Below are positions 1 to 11,967 of a stretch of 64,000 bases of DNA, one piece after another. Position numbers and translations under genes: made by a program. The first letter of the stretch is position 1. Each line of letters opens with the position of its first letter. This stretch comes from Uranotaenia lowii. Lineage: Eukaryota; Arthropoda; Insecta; Diptera; Culicidae. The notes below the pieces were generated by a model. That model was not told the DNA's origin. It saw only the letters and a program-made list of their open reading frames with translations, and ran no database searches. The stretch covers positions 238,948,750 to 239,012,749 of the forward strand of contig NC_073693.1 of NCBI RefSeq assembly GCF_029784155.1. The letters are read 5' to 3'.

Positions 1-470
1 TATCATAAAATTAATGAAAATCAATGGAAATCCCGGAAAATTTGTAAAGGGTCCAAGAAAAGGAGACTCTCGACTTTGATGTTCCATTTTCAGACCTGAC
101 CTCACCAAATGTGAAAATGTAAAACTCACCTCTAAACTCGAAAAAGCTCTTGTGAAAATCTGGTAAACAAAGTCTTGTTTTCAAAATATTCATGGCAAAA
201 ACGCAATCTCATAGACGCACCATCATGTCAAATATAACCTTTTATTAAACGGTAAAGATTTTTTCAGGACCGGATTTTGAAGCCTCCACAGCTTAAAGTG
301 ATCCAAGAATTAAAAACTCCGATTTAATTGTTGAAGCCCTTTCCTTTTGAACTAAAGTTTCTTAACATTCGATCATAAATATAATCAAAAAGTCTGTATT
401 CAGGATTGATGAGACAAATCTTACCCAAGAAACCATAAGCACTAAAGCTTTTCATTTTGTTAGTTTTACA
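1..470. other. unassigned AT-rich DNA
   Basis: No gene, repeat boundary or RNA gene could be supported here. The short open frames on the minus strand have no recognisable motif and AT-rich composition like their surroundings. Confidence 0.5.
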
Positions 471-1310
471 CCAGCATTCAAGTGCTAAATTACACCATAT
501 CAGCACGTCAAGTGCAATTTTGCTCTACAACAGCCCTTCGAGTGCTATGTTGCATCATATTAGAATTATACCACTCTTTTAAAATGTAACTAGCATTTTA
601 TCAACTTTGCACAATGCTTTTTAAATACAACATAGCTCTAAATCAGAATAAAAAATGCTATATTTTCTAAGCATTAAATTGGCATCACACAAGCTTACTG
701 TAATGCTTTTTAGCACAATGTAAGCACTACAGTGACATGAGGCCAAAGCACATTAGCATTCATTGATGCTGAATTTATGCAAATTTAGCGCACCGGTTGC
801 CAAAAATTCGATTGAAATAGAGCTTTTTTTTCAAAGATTTAACGCGGGCATGACAAGCAGAGTTACTGAAAAATGTCCGATTCATGGTTGTCATGAGTTC
901 GATTCCAGGTCATCTTCACCCGAAAAATAAAAATAAAATATGTAGAAAATGTAACCCGAAAGATCCCTTAATATGCATAAGCGAATATCAACATAAGCAA
1001 AATCCATTATCATGGCAGAAAAATGGAGTCAAACAAAAATCGAATTTTTTTTTCTCGCATGGTTGTACCTAATTTGGACGCCATTTGCATTTTCCCAGCA
1101 TTTTGCCCGCCAACGCTATGGCATCAACTTAGCAAAGCACAGTGCTGTTATAGGGTTATACCAGTTTCTGCACTAAAGCCGCAGTTAATTTCGCCAAACT
1201 TGGCTCACATGGCTAATATGGTGCACAGAATAAAGCTCTATAGCTGACGTTAGAGCAGATTTGGTGCTAGTTTTTAGTGTTTATGGTTACTTGGGTAACC
1301 ATCTTAATCA
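470..1310. repeat. degenerate dispersed repeat rich in AGTGCTA / TAGCAC words
   Basis: The stretch repeatedly uses AGTGCTA, AGCATT and their complements TAGCAC and AATGCT between about 470 and 790. Related words return at 1120-1260, which suggests an old inverted or fold-back repeat. At about 884-920 there is a tRNA B-box-like string (GAGTTCGATTCC) that may be a SINE remnant. No terminal duplication was found, so the boundaries are approximate. Confidence 0.3.
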
Positions 1311-1454
1311 AAAGCTAGATTCTGGATTTCGGTCCTGAGTTGTGAAAAAGATACTTAACTCGAGATCATTAAATTTATTTGTTTTTTTTACTTAATTAAA
1401 GTTAAAATATACTATTTTTAACCCAAATTATTTAGAGTATTAAAAAATCTGATA

Positions 1455-1623
1455 AGGGACCTTTCAAATATTACGTAACACGTAAAGGGAGAGGGAGGGG
1501 GGGTCGAGGGTTTAGCAGCTGGTTATGGTTTGTGAAATTTAGATAGAAAATCTAAAACGGATGTGTTGCGAGAGGGGGGGGGGGGAGGGGAAAATGATCG
1601 AACTTTACGATACGTAATATTTT
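1455..1623. repeat. G-rich module with inverted TTACGTA ends
   Basis: The left end reads AAATATTACGTAACACGTAAAG and the right end is an imperfect inverted copy (TTTACGATACGTAATATT). Between them lie two G-runs, near 1490-1502 and 1573-1590. Small elements with ATTACGTAA ends and G/C-runs are, from memory, common in arthropod genomes. The G-runs could form a quadruplex. Confidence 0.4.
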
Positions 1624-1975
1624 AACTTTAACCCTCATCCGTCCCTGAATTTTTTACCCTTTACAGTTCCTGGAGTGTCTATTTGACACTCCCGACTAAA
1701 ACCAATATATCTCTCTTGTTTCTCAACCCATTTTTACAAAATTTATAGTTTTGAAAACCTTGTAATGTAACTCAAATATGTTTCTCAGACATTGTTCACC
1801 TACATCACTTTAGTTTTCCGTTATTCAAATTCTGAAAAAAAAACTCGAAAAAACATGCTTCGGTAGATCAGTAACGGAATGCTCAAAAAAAAATCTTTCA
1901 GTGTGCAAGAAATCTGAAATTAGAAGCTATACGTTTCTCATAAGGATTTATTTTTATGAAATTTTCTAAGATCAT

Positions 1976-3164
1976 CAGCCGAATTCCGGTACTTGAAGAA
2001 AATCACCAAAAATCTCTTCTAAAAAAGAAATTCTAAAATTGTCGTTCTCTTCATAAAAATGTCTTTTCTTCTTGGCTGATTCCGAAAAAGTAAAGAGAAA
2101 GAAAAAAAGACAAATGTAAGAGAAGAAAAAAATATAGTTCACCTATTCACCGCTAGACGTCTTTGACGTTTGTTGTCGGTAAGAGTATTCAAAAAGACTT
2201 ATTGTTGGCACCGTCTTTCTCCCATGTCAGTTTGTTTCCCGATATTGAGCATGGTAATTAGATTAAAATTATATTTGTAATACTGAAAACTATTTTTAAC
2301 AGCAATATTCAATATTGCTAGATAAAATACTTCAAATCTTGCTCACAACCGTGCATGCAATTAAATGTGAAAAAAACATATCGTTGAGTATTGAAGGCAT
2401 AATTGGACATTTTGAAAAATGATGCTAGAAACTTACGTGTTTGTAAACAATCGGATGTGTTGATATGATGAAATATTTTATAGTTGTATATTCGAAAGTG
2501 TCATACTTATTGATTTAGATTAATTAGGTTTATTCGATTACCTGAGCCAAGATATCGCAATGTTGTTAGAACTTGTAAATGTACCGGAATTGTTATGGTT
2601 TTTTCATTCTTTAATGGTATATCGTTCAATGGTTGATCCAATAAGTAATAAACTTCTCAGCCAAACATTTTGGCATTCGAAAGAGTTTTTCGAAATTTCC
2701 AACCGAAATATCAAATGGATTACTAATATCTCTCAAATAACGACGATGACGAAGTAGTTCGATTTTTTCTTGGCGTTTATACCACTTCTTTTTTGCATAA
2801 TAATATAATACAATCATTTGCTCCATTATTTTCAAGTTTTAATAGGTATTAACGTTTAATTTAACAGAAACCCTCACTAAAAAGAAATGTCTTTTTGAAT
2901 TTCGGAAGCAAAAATGCCGAAGAAATTAAAAATCTCGTTTTCGATTTCAAACGTCAAAAAAAGTCTTCTTTGAATTGACCGGAATGTCAATCTAAGAAAA
3001 TTTCGCAACGAAAAAAATCCGAAGAGATTGAAAATCATGTTTTCTTTTTTAAACGTCAAAAAATGTCTTCTTTAAATTCACCGGAATTCCAAGATAAGAC
3101 AATTTTAAAAATGTCTTCAATAATTTCTTTTCTTTCACGACATTTTTTGCCCGGAATTTGGCTG
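1976..3164 (-). mobile_element. non-autonomous PIF/Harbinger element
   Basis: It starts CAGCCGAATTCCGG and ends with the inverted copy CCGGAATTTGGCTG. The 3-bp CAT lies at 1973-1975 and again at 3165-3167. The matching place in the other arm of the host fold-back (about 7543-7550) reads straight through with a single CAT, so the insertion and its 3-bp duplication are visible directly. Three-bp duplications are usual for PIF/Harbinger. Inside on the minus strand is the start of a Harbinger-like transposase. At 1.19 kb it is too short to be autonomous. Confidence 0.75.
2626..2835 (-). pseudogene. Harbinger-like transposase, N-terminal fragment
   Basis: This 69-residue frame contains RHRRYLRDISNPFD followed by FEKLFRMPKCLAEKFI. 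That pattern, an Arg-rich RDxxNPFD segment then FxxxFRxxKxxAxxxI, is the usual start of HARBI1/PIF nucleases in insects. Full-length proteins are roughly 350-450 residues with a DDE catalytic domain; here the frame stops after the first segment and no DDE motif is seen. It lies inside the inverted ends of its own element. It is therefore a relic left by internal deletion, not a working enzyme. The match is from memory of the family, without a search. Confidence 0.6.
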
Positions 3165-3331
3165 CATGACTACAAAAAATGTAAAAAGGTGGTGTAAAAA
3201 CCGTACTTTTTAACCAATGAACCGTCAAAATTGTTCAAGTCACACCAGATAGATTTTGCAAAGAGGATTGAAAAGTTGACGTAATTTGGCACATTTTTGT
3301 ATTTTTAGATTGTCAAATCACGAAACACAGA

Positions 3332-3532
3332 TGGGGCTTGTGATATAGCTCAGTTGGCAAGTCTGTTGTCTCCTGAGCAGATGTCCGCGAGTTCGAGCCC
3401 AAGAGTAAACATCGAACACAGTTGTACCGGATAAGTTTTTCAATAACGATCCGCCAACTGCAACGTTGATAAAGTCGCGAATGCCATAATGATGGTAAAA
3501 CGACTATAATCGAAACAAAAAAAAAAAAAAAA
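3332..3532 (+). mobile_element. tRNA-derived SINE, copy 1 (complete)
   Basis: Box A (TAGCTCAGTTGGC, about 3355-3367) and box B (GAGTTCGAGCCC, about 3390-3401) of a pol III promoter are followed by a ~100 bp body and a tail of 17 or more A. The 12-bp sequence ACGAAACACAGA precedes it (3320-3331) and follows it (3533-3544) as a target duplication. The equivalent uninterrupted site is present in the right arm of the fold-back near 7376-7390. Mobilisation would need a LINE in trans. Confidence 0.88.
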
Positions 3533-3832
3533 ACGAAACACAGAATTTTTGACGAATTTTCACAGGTCTGTTTTTGAACCTTTTGTCTGGGCTCAAAAAA
3601 TTATACAATTGAATATAATTTCTACGAGGTGCGCCATCTGGATGTGTAATAACTTCACTAGATTTTTTTTTAATATGAACAAGTTTCTTCCAGAAAAATT
3701 CCAATACCATTTATTCCAAAATAAATTTAGAATACAACGTTGATTCACTGAGGCCCCTCATCTAATAGGCAATTCAGCTCTCTCGCGGGCCTTCTTCAAA
3801 ATATTAGTCAGCATTTCGAGCTTCATAGCGTA

Positions 3833-4287
3833 AGGTTGCCAGATTGTCCGGTTTGATCCAAGTTTTTCCGGAAATTGATTACAAAAGTTGGGGAAAGTCC
3901 GGTCCGTCCCGGTTGCCCGGATTTCATACGAAAAAAAACCCGGATCTTGCCCGGATTAATTCATTTCATTTGCCAAATCATTCAAGAAAAAAAACCAATT
4001 ATATTATATTTTATTTTATTATTGCACCCAAATTAAATTTTTAGAGCAAGTTTTATAAAAATAACCGAAAGGTTTTTCAGAAGCCACGATTTGAAATCTG
4101 TTGATAATTGTTGCCGATTTCTTGATTTTTGTTAAGTAATCCTTGAGTTTTGGTCGAATTTGCCCGGATATTGCCCGGATTTTTGGTCGACAATTTCGAA
4201 ATCAAATTCCCGGATTTTTACAGGTTTTAAGATTGAGTTACCCGGATTCGTCCGGTCCGAATATGTGCTGAAAAATTCTGTCAACCT
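3833..4287. mobile_element. 455-bp MITE, ends AGGTTG(C/A)CAGA
   Basis: The left end is AGGTTGCCAGATTGTCC and the right end is the inverted AGAATTCTGTCAACCT-like sequence. TA lies on both sides (3831-3832 and 4288-4289). The interior has repeated CCCGGATTT / GTCCGG words. No coding capacity. TA duplication fits a Tc1/mariner-dependent MITE, though the short imperfect ends leave the superfamily open. Confidence 0.5.
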
Positions 4288-4673
4288 TATTATAGCAGCT
4301 ATTTCAGCTCGTATATTAGGTTGAACTTCGTCAAAATTCTTCGGTTGGCTGGCGTAAACTCTAGTTTTTAAATTCTCCTAAGAAAAACAGTTTGGTACCG
4401 TTAAATCCGGAGAACGAGCAGGCAAGTCCAAATCACACTTTTTTCAGTTTTCACCACTTTTACAGTTTTTTTTTTCACAGTTTCTATCATTGAACGATCG
4501 TTTTCCCCTCGGTGTAAAGCGCTACAATATCTTCGTGTTTTTTTTGGTGTGTATCGACTTATAGCTAAAATTGATATCAAATTACGTTTCAAAATTTTGT
4601 CTATCTGTTATAATCGGCTTTAAAATTACGGAGTTATTGGACGTTTAAATCTGATACTTTTATCAGGGTGGCT

Positions 4674-7030
4674 CCTCATTCGAGAAATCCGGGAAAAAGT
4701 CGGGATTTAAAATCCATCAGGAAAAAGTCGGAAACAGGGATTTTTTTCTCATTTGATGAGTGCACATGTACATATATGCACATATATAACTTTAAAATTT
4801 TGAAACTTACACTCACACCGTGTTAAAAAAAAATAAACTCAAATCTTCGAACAACTAAAAAAATGACAAAATTGTGTATTCAGTCCAGTTTTCTGAGAAA
4901 TAGCTGGTAGCAATATGTGGTTTTTCCGTTTGATTTTCTTTGCGGTCTTTAATGTGCCCACTCCCATTTAACTTAACCAAAATTCCGAAAATCAAAAAAA
5001 TGAGCACAAAATTTAAATTATTCAAATTTAATTTAATTTAGAAATTGGAACAACCACTATCTACATATCGATATCAACATATGAAGTGAAGTCGAAGATT
5101 CGCCGTTTACTTTAGAGAGATTTCTTTTAATCTTTTAATAATGAATTTATGTAAGAATTCGACCAAAACAACAACATCTCATTTACTAAACCGAAACCTC
5201 TGATAAGATTGACGGAAAATAATTTTCTGTGGTTGAAAACTACTGATTCTGGTGCTTAAAATTAATAAATGTTGTCTCTTGTAGGAATAATGTGTACATT
5301 CTACTGAAGTTTCTGAACAAACCAAAAAGGCTGATGCTCTTTAATTTGGTCTGGTCAAAGTCCGACCATAAAAAAAATCCGAAAATATTTTCAGATAAAA
5401 TTTCGAGGAAAAAAGAAATGCAAATTTTGTTTTTCTTGTTGTATGGATAAAATCAACGAGAAACACATCACTTTATTTCCGACCTTAATACACACGGTGA
5501 AATCAACACAGATTTTAAAATGAATTCACGTTTTCAAAATCATTCTATTTTCTTGAAAAAGAATAGGGTTTTACAAAGTAGTACAAATAAGATTCCAAAA
5601 GATCTTCTTTGTCATTTAAATTTACTTTGCTGCGGCTGTTTTGAATCTGAAATACGAAATATGCGATTTCGGCAATGAAAATGAGTTCTACTACAATACA
5701 ACTTTTTTATCATATTCGTCTCTACAGTATCTATAGAATTTCCGATTCAACAAAATCTTTCCATTTTGTTTTAAATACCTCTTTTCTTTACTAAAAACAA
5801 TAACTTTCAAATGCAACATTACTTAATTTCTCTGTTTTTTTCTAATTTTCTCTAATCATTGCCTTCAACAATTCTCATAAATTACCCAAAACGGTACCGT
5901 TTCTGTTTAGATTGGGCAATTTGGAAATTTTTTTAAATTTTGATTTGGCTTTTTAAATATTGTTTTTGATTTTCCAATTGGTTTTCTTGCGAGATATGAA
6001 AATGCACAAAATAAGAGCAAGTCACAGTGAAGTTTTTAAAAATGGAAATCTTCTTAAATTGAATTTAAACCTTCTAGTAATATGTCGTGTGTTATTTGTG
6101 TTCTTAAATATGCCATGATATAGTTTTATTAAAAAGATATTATTAAATCACTCATACAACGTCAAAATATCTAAATACAACTTTTGTGACAGATTTTTTT
6201 TTGTTTTTGAGCGTCTGGAAATTCATGAGATTATGCGGGAAAAAGTCGGGAAAAATGCGGAAATTCAAAAATTGAAATTGACACCGTGATTTATATATTT
6301 TCAATTTTTTTTTGAGAAAAAGAAAGGGAATTCTAATTATGATTCTACTTTTCAAGTTTCGTTCTACAACTTTTAGTATTTTAAACTCTTGAAGAGTCTC
6401 ACTGTTTTGCATTTCTTGCTTTTCTAGGATTCTATTTCTAAATCTGTTCAAATTTCTTCAGGATTCCAAAATATTGAAATTTTATTCCTTATCAATATTT
6501 TCGACAGTCATTTGCAAAGTCCAACATTAGATTGAGCACATAATACGATCCCAATATGAAAATTAATATCACTTTGAATAATCAAGCTTAAAACATCAAA
6601 ACAGTGAATTTGAACTAAATTTTGCGCTAATTTTTATTCCTTCAAAGTTCAAATTTCGAAAAACTTCTGTTAAAAGCCGAGAAAAAAAACCAACTTTTTC
6701 CTTCTCTGCAACTGCATCAATTATTTCTCCTTCAAGATGTGGCTTAAGATGCCAGAATTACAATTACACAATGATTACTTTGAATTCCATAAACTAAAAT
6801 GTTTTGATTGTTTCTGCACATCCACATTAAAATTCTACTTTTTCCCCTTCTAAATCGATGAACTCTCATAATTTCAAATGCTGATTTCTGCTTAAAATTT
6901 ATTTTATTTATCTGCAATAAAATTCTTTTTTTCAAAAATTTGCATTTGTTTTTTTTTCTAAACAGCAAGGTTTTAAAAGTTTTGCAACTGAATCATGTGT
7001 TTAAATCATAGGTCAAAGTCCGATTTTAAG
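4674..7030. mobile_element. CAGGGTGG-type element, left end clear, right end not found
   Basis: At 4674 the sequence begins CAGGGTGGC and runs into GGGAAAAAGTCGGG repeats. This matches the left ends of the family members at 28445 and 36212. A second block at about 6210-6270 (CGGGAAAAAGTCGGGAAAA) matches an internal block of the 28-31 kb member near 30775-30810. The expected ACCCTG right end was not found, so the end coordinate is only a guess at where homology fades. Confidence 0.4.
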
Positions 7031-7840
7031 AACCCTCCTTTAGGACTTTCAGGGTCTTTAGGAGCAAAATTTAAACTTTCATACTTCAATGTCTTACTTC
7101 AGGTGATTTTGGTTTTTGATATATCAATCTTCTTCTTCAGAATTTTAAGCTTCAAATGAAAATCTCATAATATAAGCTTACGCCTAGTTTCGGAACGTGT
7201 GCAGATGCAATACTCAGCCTTTCTGGTGAATATTATTTTATTACGAAATTCGTGGGTTTATATAAACTCAAAATCCAGTGCAAAGTATAATTCACCTAAG
7301 TGTTAGAAAATCTGAGAAATGGCAAATTGACAAAAAGTTCGAAAAACAGCTACCTTTAATAATTCGTCAAAAATTCTGTGTTTCGTGTTTTGAAAATCTA
7401 AAGATGCGAAATAGTGCCAAATTACTTCAACTTTCCAGTCCTCTTTTCAAAATTTATCTGGTGTGACTTTAACCATTTTGACGGTTCATTGATTGAAAAG
7501 TACGGTTTTTAGACCACTTTTTTACATTTTTTGTGGTCATGATCTTGAAAAAAATCGATAAAATTATATCCTTGTGCGCAACGTATACTTCAGCTTTCTT
7601 GGGCACTAAGTAATTTTTTTGTCTATTTTGTAACTGATCTATGTATAGTCTTTTTTCCGATGCATTTTTTCAGATTTTTTTCTTAGACTTCGAATAACAG
7701 AAAACTGAAGTGTTGTAGCTGAATATTGTCTGAGAAACAAATCGGTTGAGAAGCAAGAAAGATACAGCGGTTTTAGTCAGGAGTGTCAAAGTGACACTCA
7801 AAGAACTCTAACGGGTAAAAATTTATGGGACAAATGAGGA

Positions 7841-9360
7841 TTAATAATAATTTTCATTAAATTTGATCATATGACCTCAACTTTCACACGAAATTTTCTG
7901 AGAAGCATTTTCAAATATTTCTTTCGAATTTCGACAATTTTCCTGATTATTTTTGGGCTCAAAACTGCCCCACATTCCCAACAACCCGCTTATCGTAAAC
8001 CCAACGGTAGCGCACCGAAAAGCCATCTTCCACAGTTGTTGACCAAAACTCACACCGCCATCCGAGCTTTGACCCCCGGGCAGATTGTTCCTATCAGAGC
8101 GGCGTTTGTGCAAATACTCTTCGGGGAAATAAAACTGCCGTTTGCTTCCGGCCTGTAATTAACTCCCGGTGTGACGTTAAGCGAATGTCCACCACCCGCA
8201 ACACGTTGCTGTTATTGCTGTCTCGCAGAAGCAGAAAAACTTCACTTCTCACGGTTCATGAAAATTTTAATACCATCACATTAACTAGGCAATTCTTGCG
8301 TGTTGCAAAAAAAAAATGTCACCTTTAACATTCGTGATTCCCCCAAGACGGAATTTCGATCAGGATAAATTGAATCCAAGATGTGATTTTCGGGTAATTT
8401 TCAGTTTTGCGTGACCCATAATTTATTTATTTAAAAACGAATTTAATTCTGTCCAATTTTGGGAACAAATTAAGCTTCAAGGCTACCAAGCTAAAAGCAT
8501 AGTCTAGTTTATAAGCAAGTTATGGTTGTTTTTCTATTCTCGAGGTTGCTGTCCAGTTTCCTTTACATCGTTACATGTTGAGGCCCCTTTACACCGAATA
8601 TCTTCAAGGAGTGAATAGCAAAAAGCTTCAAAAATCATACCGAACAGCAAAAAAAATCCTTCACTGAATTTGCCATTAGTAACACTGGAAAATAGACAAC
8701 CTTGTTCCTTAAAGTTGTCCCTGTTGCCTGTAGCTATATCTTAGCTTCAGGGGTTTTTCTTCTTGTCGCTCAACTTATCCTGGCTTTTGCCCAATACTTG
8801 AAGTTGGACCACCACTTGATTTCGTTTGTGGTTTTTGCTTCATTTTTTTTGTGTTTTCCCTCTCGACCTCGATTTTAGTGAGCTTTTCCCTTCTCTGCGA
8901 CAAATTACATTAACAACGATCGCAAGCGGAGATATACGCGCACGCGGACACTCATTTGGGTTTAGGCTTTGGCTTCCTTTATTGGGATGTGGCCAGCGCC
9001 TAGCGCCCTAGTAAAATTAATTATGTCTTTCCTCACTATGTCTCTTTCCTAGAATGGACGAAAATTAAGTCATTTGGTCATTTTTTCGTTGTTTTTTTTC
9101 TTCTCCATTTTGGAGTCAGCATGGTCTTAAAACAACCTTACGTATTGCATGCAGTCTGCGATCAAGGACATTATTTCAATTTGTTTAAGAAAAAAAAAAA
9201 CTTGTTTAATCATTATGCTCTCACTCCGCAGGTTGAATTTTTCAGTTTACAAAAAGAAATTCTTTCAAACATCACTTATAATAATTACATATTTTGTTAA
9301 CTTGTTTATAGAAAACGGTAAGCTTCGAGATTGTTTTTTCTTCAAAACCAAAAATTAAAG
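7841..9360. other. unassigned DNA with a less AT-rich patch at 7960-8240
   Basis: The patch at 7960-8240 is visibly richer in G and C and looks unique in the window. It allows a 95-residue frame on the plus strand (7871-8158) and a 78-residue frame on the minus strand, neither with a recognisable domain. It could be a conserved non-coding element or a small exon. The rest is AT-rich with long T-runs. Confidence 0.3.
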
Positions 9361-11960
9361 AACTGGGGCGTTGTGACGTTACGACTTCAATCATTCACAT
9401 ATCAATCACCAGTTTATCAAGACAAAACCAAATATCAAAATGTAGTGCTTTAAATTCCATACACGATTTTCTTTAAAAAAGCTCTGAAAATTTCGTCACG
9501 ATCACTTAGAATGGGTCATAAACATTTATGCTAAACAATCAGCAATTCTGCATAACCTTGTTTGTGTCGAAAAGTGCTTATTTTAAGAGATATTTTTATT
9601 AATCCAAACCAGAACTGTTACCAGAATCTAGCAATGTGTTCGCTAAGCAGCATTTTTGGAATATAGAATCTGCCACAGATTTACAACACTCTCACTTTGT
9701 GACACTGCCCAAAAGACTGAGTCGACTTGGAGTCATTTTTAAATTTCTCAAACCCTGGGTTCTAAAAAGCTTTGTTTTGATTCAAAACTAATCTATGATT
9801 TTTTGCAGAATTTTTTAGTTACGTTTACATGAGTAAATTAGAACTTTTAGATTTGTTTGGAAAAATTGATTATTTTGTACTGAAAATGAACATCATTTTT
9901 GTTTCTTGAGTTTATATAAAAAAAATTAATTACATCACTGCTAAATTGATGCTTTTAAAAACGTTCTTTTTTAAATTGAAAATGCTCGAGCATCAAATTT
10001 GAAGCAGTAATTGATCAATTGCATGCTCCTTTTTTTTCAAACTCAAAATTACGTTGTGTTGGTTCAAAACAGCACTTCAGTGGCAGCCCTCAACTTTGAG
10101 TTCGACTGGGCAATCGCACAACTAAGTTTTGATAAGCATACTCAAAACCAAGTTCGGCAGCCGAACTCAAATTTATCTTTTTTATTCGAGGGCTGTTTAT
10201 TTTTAGGGAATTAATGGATGGTTAAATTTTTTTTTGTAACTGGATGTTGCTGTATCGGTTCATTGCATTGCAGTGGAAAGTTTTGACGCTTCCGGTCGAA
10301 ATTACAAAGGAAACATCCGGATGTTGTTTCCCATGGAAACTAAAAACATCCGGAAGTTTCCGGACATTCCAAGCCGCTAATCATATGATGACAATGACGG
10401 TCACAATTTTTCGCTGACAAGGGCGTCCATAGTATTCCGGTAATTGTTTCGGAATGACTGAAGTGAACTTGCTAAGTGTCTTCAATCCAACGAAGAGAGT
10501 TAAATTTTTAGTTCATAAGGTCAAACTCTGCTTTGCTCCCTCGCCTAAGGTAAAAAAAAGGATCAGTTTTGAGTTAGCAGTTCGAACTCCATTTTGAACC
10601 ACCGCAATGAGGAAAAAAGGGTACTTAACTTTAAGTTCATAGAATCGAACGTTGCGATCCTCGGTGAAACTTAATTTTGAGTTTTAAAAAAGAGTGTGTG
10701 ATTTGTGGCAACAGAATTTAGATTTTTCCGTGGTTGTAAAAAATCTAAGAGTCAATGTTTACTAATTTATGGCGCTGATTCCAAAATATTTAATAAATTA
10801 TTGTCTCGCAGCTCTTTTTTTCGAAAAATCTTGAAAATAGGTAGGAATCAATAAATAAAAATAATTTGAAAACTTTTTTTGGCAAAACTATAAAACATTT
10901 CATAGATTTTGAAAATAAAAATTTTAATCAATGACCAAATTTGCCAAAAAAAGGTTACACAAGTTTTCTGTTGATTAATTTTTTCCAATTAATTTCGGAA
11001 TTTTAAAGAAGATTTAAAGTAAACTGAATATTTGAAATTTTCAATATCGTAAGTCTTCAATAGCCTTAAACAAAGTTTTTTTTTTATTTAAATTCTTGAA
11101 CATCAATAACTCAAAAACTTTCCTTGAAGGTTATTTGTTCAAATTTCTGAAAAAAACTATAATTCATTTGTTTTAAAGCGTTGAAACAAGAAAATTTAGC
11201 CATGATTCGAATTCTTGATTGAATACAAGGTCATAAATAGATTCAAAATCCTTTTTTATTTTCCATGTAGGTTTATTAGTTTATCAGTTATCGAAGATCG
11301 ATTTTACTCAAACAATTCGTCTCGACCAGGAAACGAACTCAAGTCTTTTGAGTTATCTCTCCGGCACACTAGGCTAGGCTTACCAGATACTTTCGAAAAA
11401 GCGGGACATTTAACGAAAAAAGCGGGACATTTTAGAAATTCTTTAAAACCTAATTTTTATGGCCATATCAAGTTATACGTATATTCCTTCAGCTAGTTCA
11501 AAGGAAAGTTGCCGAAATCATAAAAAATCGGTAATTTTACTGAATTTCAAAAAAAAAAAATCATCACAGAATCTGTATCACTGAAAACAGAATTTTGGAA
11601 ATATTCACAGATTTCAGAGATTTTTTAAATTTTATACGTATTATAATTTCATCAAGTCAATATAAACTTCGGATTTCTAAGTTAAGATTTGAAAAAAAAT
11701 AGATGAGTAAAGTTAATTGATTTTTTACTAGTAAAATGTAAAAAAAATCCAAGTTTACATCTATTTTCAATCAAACTTAAGGAAATAGCGCTATAGTCCC
11801 ACCACAGAAATTTAAGGTAAACTCAAGAACAGTCCATTTTTTTCCCCAAAATACTGAATTTTTTTTCGAAAGCCTTGAATCAGAGTATTTTTAAATTCGA
11901 TATTTGAAGACAGTTTTCATATTGCTAAGCAGCCGTTTTTGATCATCCTACAAGTTTATT
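9360..11960. other. unassigned AT-rich DNA with degenerate repeats
   Basis: No gene is supported. Between 10000 and 10700 words such as CAACTTTGAGTTCG, AACTTTAAGTTCATAG and TTTTGAGTT recur, which suggests an old degenerate repeat. At 11365-11440 CGAAAAAGCGGGACATTT occurs; a similar string is at 13720-13765. These could be the two ends of an element around the palindrome at 11968, but the match is short. Confidence 0.3.
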
Positions 11961-11967
11961 TTATTTA

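Larger units (their letters stand above)
1632..7840. mobile_element. fold-back DNA element with TTAA target site, split by nested insertions
   Basis: TTAA stands at 1628-1631 and again at 7841-7844. Just inside are CCCTCATCCGTCCC and, inverted on the right, TCCTCATTTGTCCC. The inverted homology continues for about 560 bp per arm once insertions are removed: left 1632-1975, 3165-3331 and 3545-3600; right about 7290-7840. A TTAA duplication is typical of piggyBac or Kolobok elements, but no transposase of either is seen, so it would be non-autonomous. Insertions at 1976-3164 (Harbinger), 3332-3532 (SINE), 3833-4287 (MITE) and from 4674 (CAGGGTGG-type element) account for much of its length. Confidence 0.7.

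Noticed and set aside
10011..10214. 67-residue plus-strand frame near repeated AACTTTGAGTTCG words
   Set aside because: The frame lies in an old degenerate repeat and has no motif.
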